Positions 5,686 to 6,750 of a stretch of DNA of 6,750 nucleotides are shown here, in pieces. Where the stretch lies: assembly GCA_038527375.1 (NCBI GenBank), contig JBCBFU010000087.1, positions 1-6,750 of the forward strand, written 5' to 3'. The notes under the pieces were generated by a model. It did no database searches. It was given only the letters and a program-made list of their open reading frames with translations, and was not told the DNA's origin. The DNA comes from Shimia_B sp038527375 (GTDB lineage Bacteria; Pseudomonadota; Alphaproteobacteria; Rhodobacterales; Rhodobacteraceae). The translations under genes were made by a program, and so were the position numbers. Each line of letters begins with the position of its first letter. Position 1 is the first letter of the stretch.

Positions 5686-6750
5686 GTGAACATCACATCG
5701 ACCAGATGGGCCATCACCATCGCGGCTGTCATCGCGCTGTATATCGCGTGCTTGCCGGTGATCGCATGGGACCTGCGCGACTACCTGCACCCGTAGCTCG
5801 TGGCGATCCTTGAAGGCGACGGAGTGTCCGTCTTTGCAGACCCCGTCACCAATTACACCGCAGGCTACGTCACCTCGCTGTGGCTGTGGTCGTTTGCGGA
5901 ACCCGTCCTTGGCCTCGTCTGGACCATCAAAATGTCGGCGCTCACCGGCACCGCGCTCTGCGCGCTGGCCTTCCACAGCGTCCTCAAGGCGCTGGAGGTC
6001 GATGCCGAACACCGTCTCTTTGGTACGCTCCTGATGCTGGCCTTGCCCACCGTCGCGCTGAACGGCGCGGCCCTTGCACAGGCGGACGCGTTCTATACCG
6101 CCTTTGTCCTGTGGTCGCTGGCCTGCGTGCTGCGCGGGCGGCTCATCTGGGCCGGCATCGCCTTTGCCGTTGCGATCTCGTTCAAGCTTCAGGCGATCTT
6201 CTTTGCGCCCTTCCTTGCGGGCGTGATGCTGCGCGACCCGCGCGCCGTGATCGTTTCGGCCATCGCCCTTGTGCCGACCTACCTCGCCGTGAACACGCTT
6301 TACCTCGCCGGGGGCCGCCCGGTGACCGAGGTTCTGATGATCTATGCCGATCAGGGCGGGTATTACCGCGACATCTGGAAAGGGGCGGCAAACCTCTGGT
6401 GGCCCGTGCACGCGACCCTAACGCCCGAGGATCTCGCCCGCCATTACGACAGCTTCGTCCGCATCGGCCTCGCGCTGACCGTCACCGTTGGCCTCGCCAT
6501 CCTTGCCGCCACGCGGCGCACAGGCCCGGTGACGCCGCGCACCCGCGATGCGCTGCTGAAACTCGCGACCATCTCGGCGGCAGCGGTCCCCTTTGTCCTG
6601 CCCAAGATGCACGACCGCTACTTCTTCATGGCCGAGGTGATGGTCCTCCTCCTCGCGCTCACCAACCGCCGCTACTGGCCCGCCGTTCTGCTGATGCAGG
6701 GCTCTGGCGCTCTGGCCTATTGCGGGCATGAGGACATTCTGGGGTTCAAG
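5686..6750 (+). pseudogene. GT-C type membrane glycosyltransferase-like gene with in-frame TAG at codon 37, 3' end outside the window
   Basis: From GTG 5686, with GGAG at 5674-5677 (8-nt spacing), the frame encodes NITSTRWAITIAAVIALYIA (first membrane span), reaches YLHP, then TAG at 5794-5796. It then stays open for 318 codons to the edge. The continuation is a multi-span membrane protein resembling polyprenol-phosphate-dependent mannosyltransferases of the GT87/DUF2029 kind. It has NYT at 56-58 after an acidic loop, SFKLQAIFFAPF near 165-176 and LPKMHDRYFFMAEVM at 305-319. Relatives commonly have Pro-Trp-Leu where this has Pro-stop-Leu, so TGG to TAG is a likely single change; that comparison is from memory. 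GTG at 5800 could restart but has no binding site and would lose the first helix. It could be a recent pseudogene, a read-through gene, or a sequencing error. It is divergent from rplO. Confidence 0.7.

Noticed and set aside
5539..6411. 290-codon open frame on the minus strand upstream of rplO
   Set aside because: It opposes the glycosyltransferase-like frame, has a highly charged low-complexity translation, and covers the rplO promoter. It does not resemble rpmD or any other ribosomal protein.
5880..6731. 283-codon plus-strand frame in another phase over the glycosyltransferase-like gene
   Set aside because: The translation is Arg/Pro/Ala-rich with no domain, while the overlapping frame has membrane helices and family motifs.
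5800..6750. A shorter intact gene starting at GTG 5800
   Set aside because: No Shine-Dalgarno is visible before it and the first membrane helix and acidic loop start would be lost; the upstream part with a good binding site continues the same protein.

Overview
The window is a chromosomal ribosomal-protein / RNA polymerase locus from a GC-rich alphaproteobacterium, most likely a member of the Rhodobacterales (Roseobacter/Rhodobacter group). This rests on the recognisable proteins (S11, S13, RpoA, SecY, L15, a short-lid adenylate kinase), on rpsD and rpmJ not lying between secY and rpoA, and on the TTGCCC-N17-TATACG style of promoter. The lineage call is an inference from these features; no database search was done.

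Almost everything is on the minus strand, read right to left: rplO (L15), secY, adk (overlapping secY by ATGA), a 55-codon membrane-protein ORF overlapping the end of adk, a lipoprotein gene of unknown function, rpsM (S13, TTG start), rpsK (S11) and rpoA (RNA polymerase alpha, cut by the left edge of the window). This is the end of the spc operon joined to the alpha operon, with two extra genes between adk and rpsM. The products serve ribosome assembly, the Sec translocon, adenylate balance and transcription.

The right end (5686-6750) is different. On the plus strand, divergent from rplO, lies a multi-membrane-span GT-C type glycosyltransferase-like gene. It carries an in-frame TAG at codon 37 and runs off the right edge. 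rplO therefore has no rpmD directly upstream and appears to start its own transcription unit, with a promoter at 5562-5590.

The most informative material is between the genes. The rplO leader, the rplO-secY gap, the rpsM leader and the rpsK-rpoA gap each hold well-formed stem-loops. The one before secY resembles an intrinsic terminator. The pair before rpoA has G-U pairs that work only in the sense RNA. One stem-loop in the rpsM leader is followed by six T on the plus strand, so it is terminator-like only in the antisense direction. I see no mobile element, CRISPR array, tRNA or rRNA, and no convincing novel multi-gene system. The region is mostly core housekeeping DNA with interesting regulatory RNA candidates, two accessory genes and one apparently broken gene.
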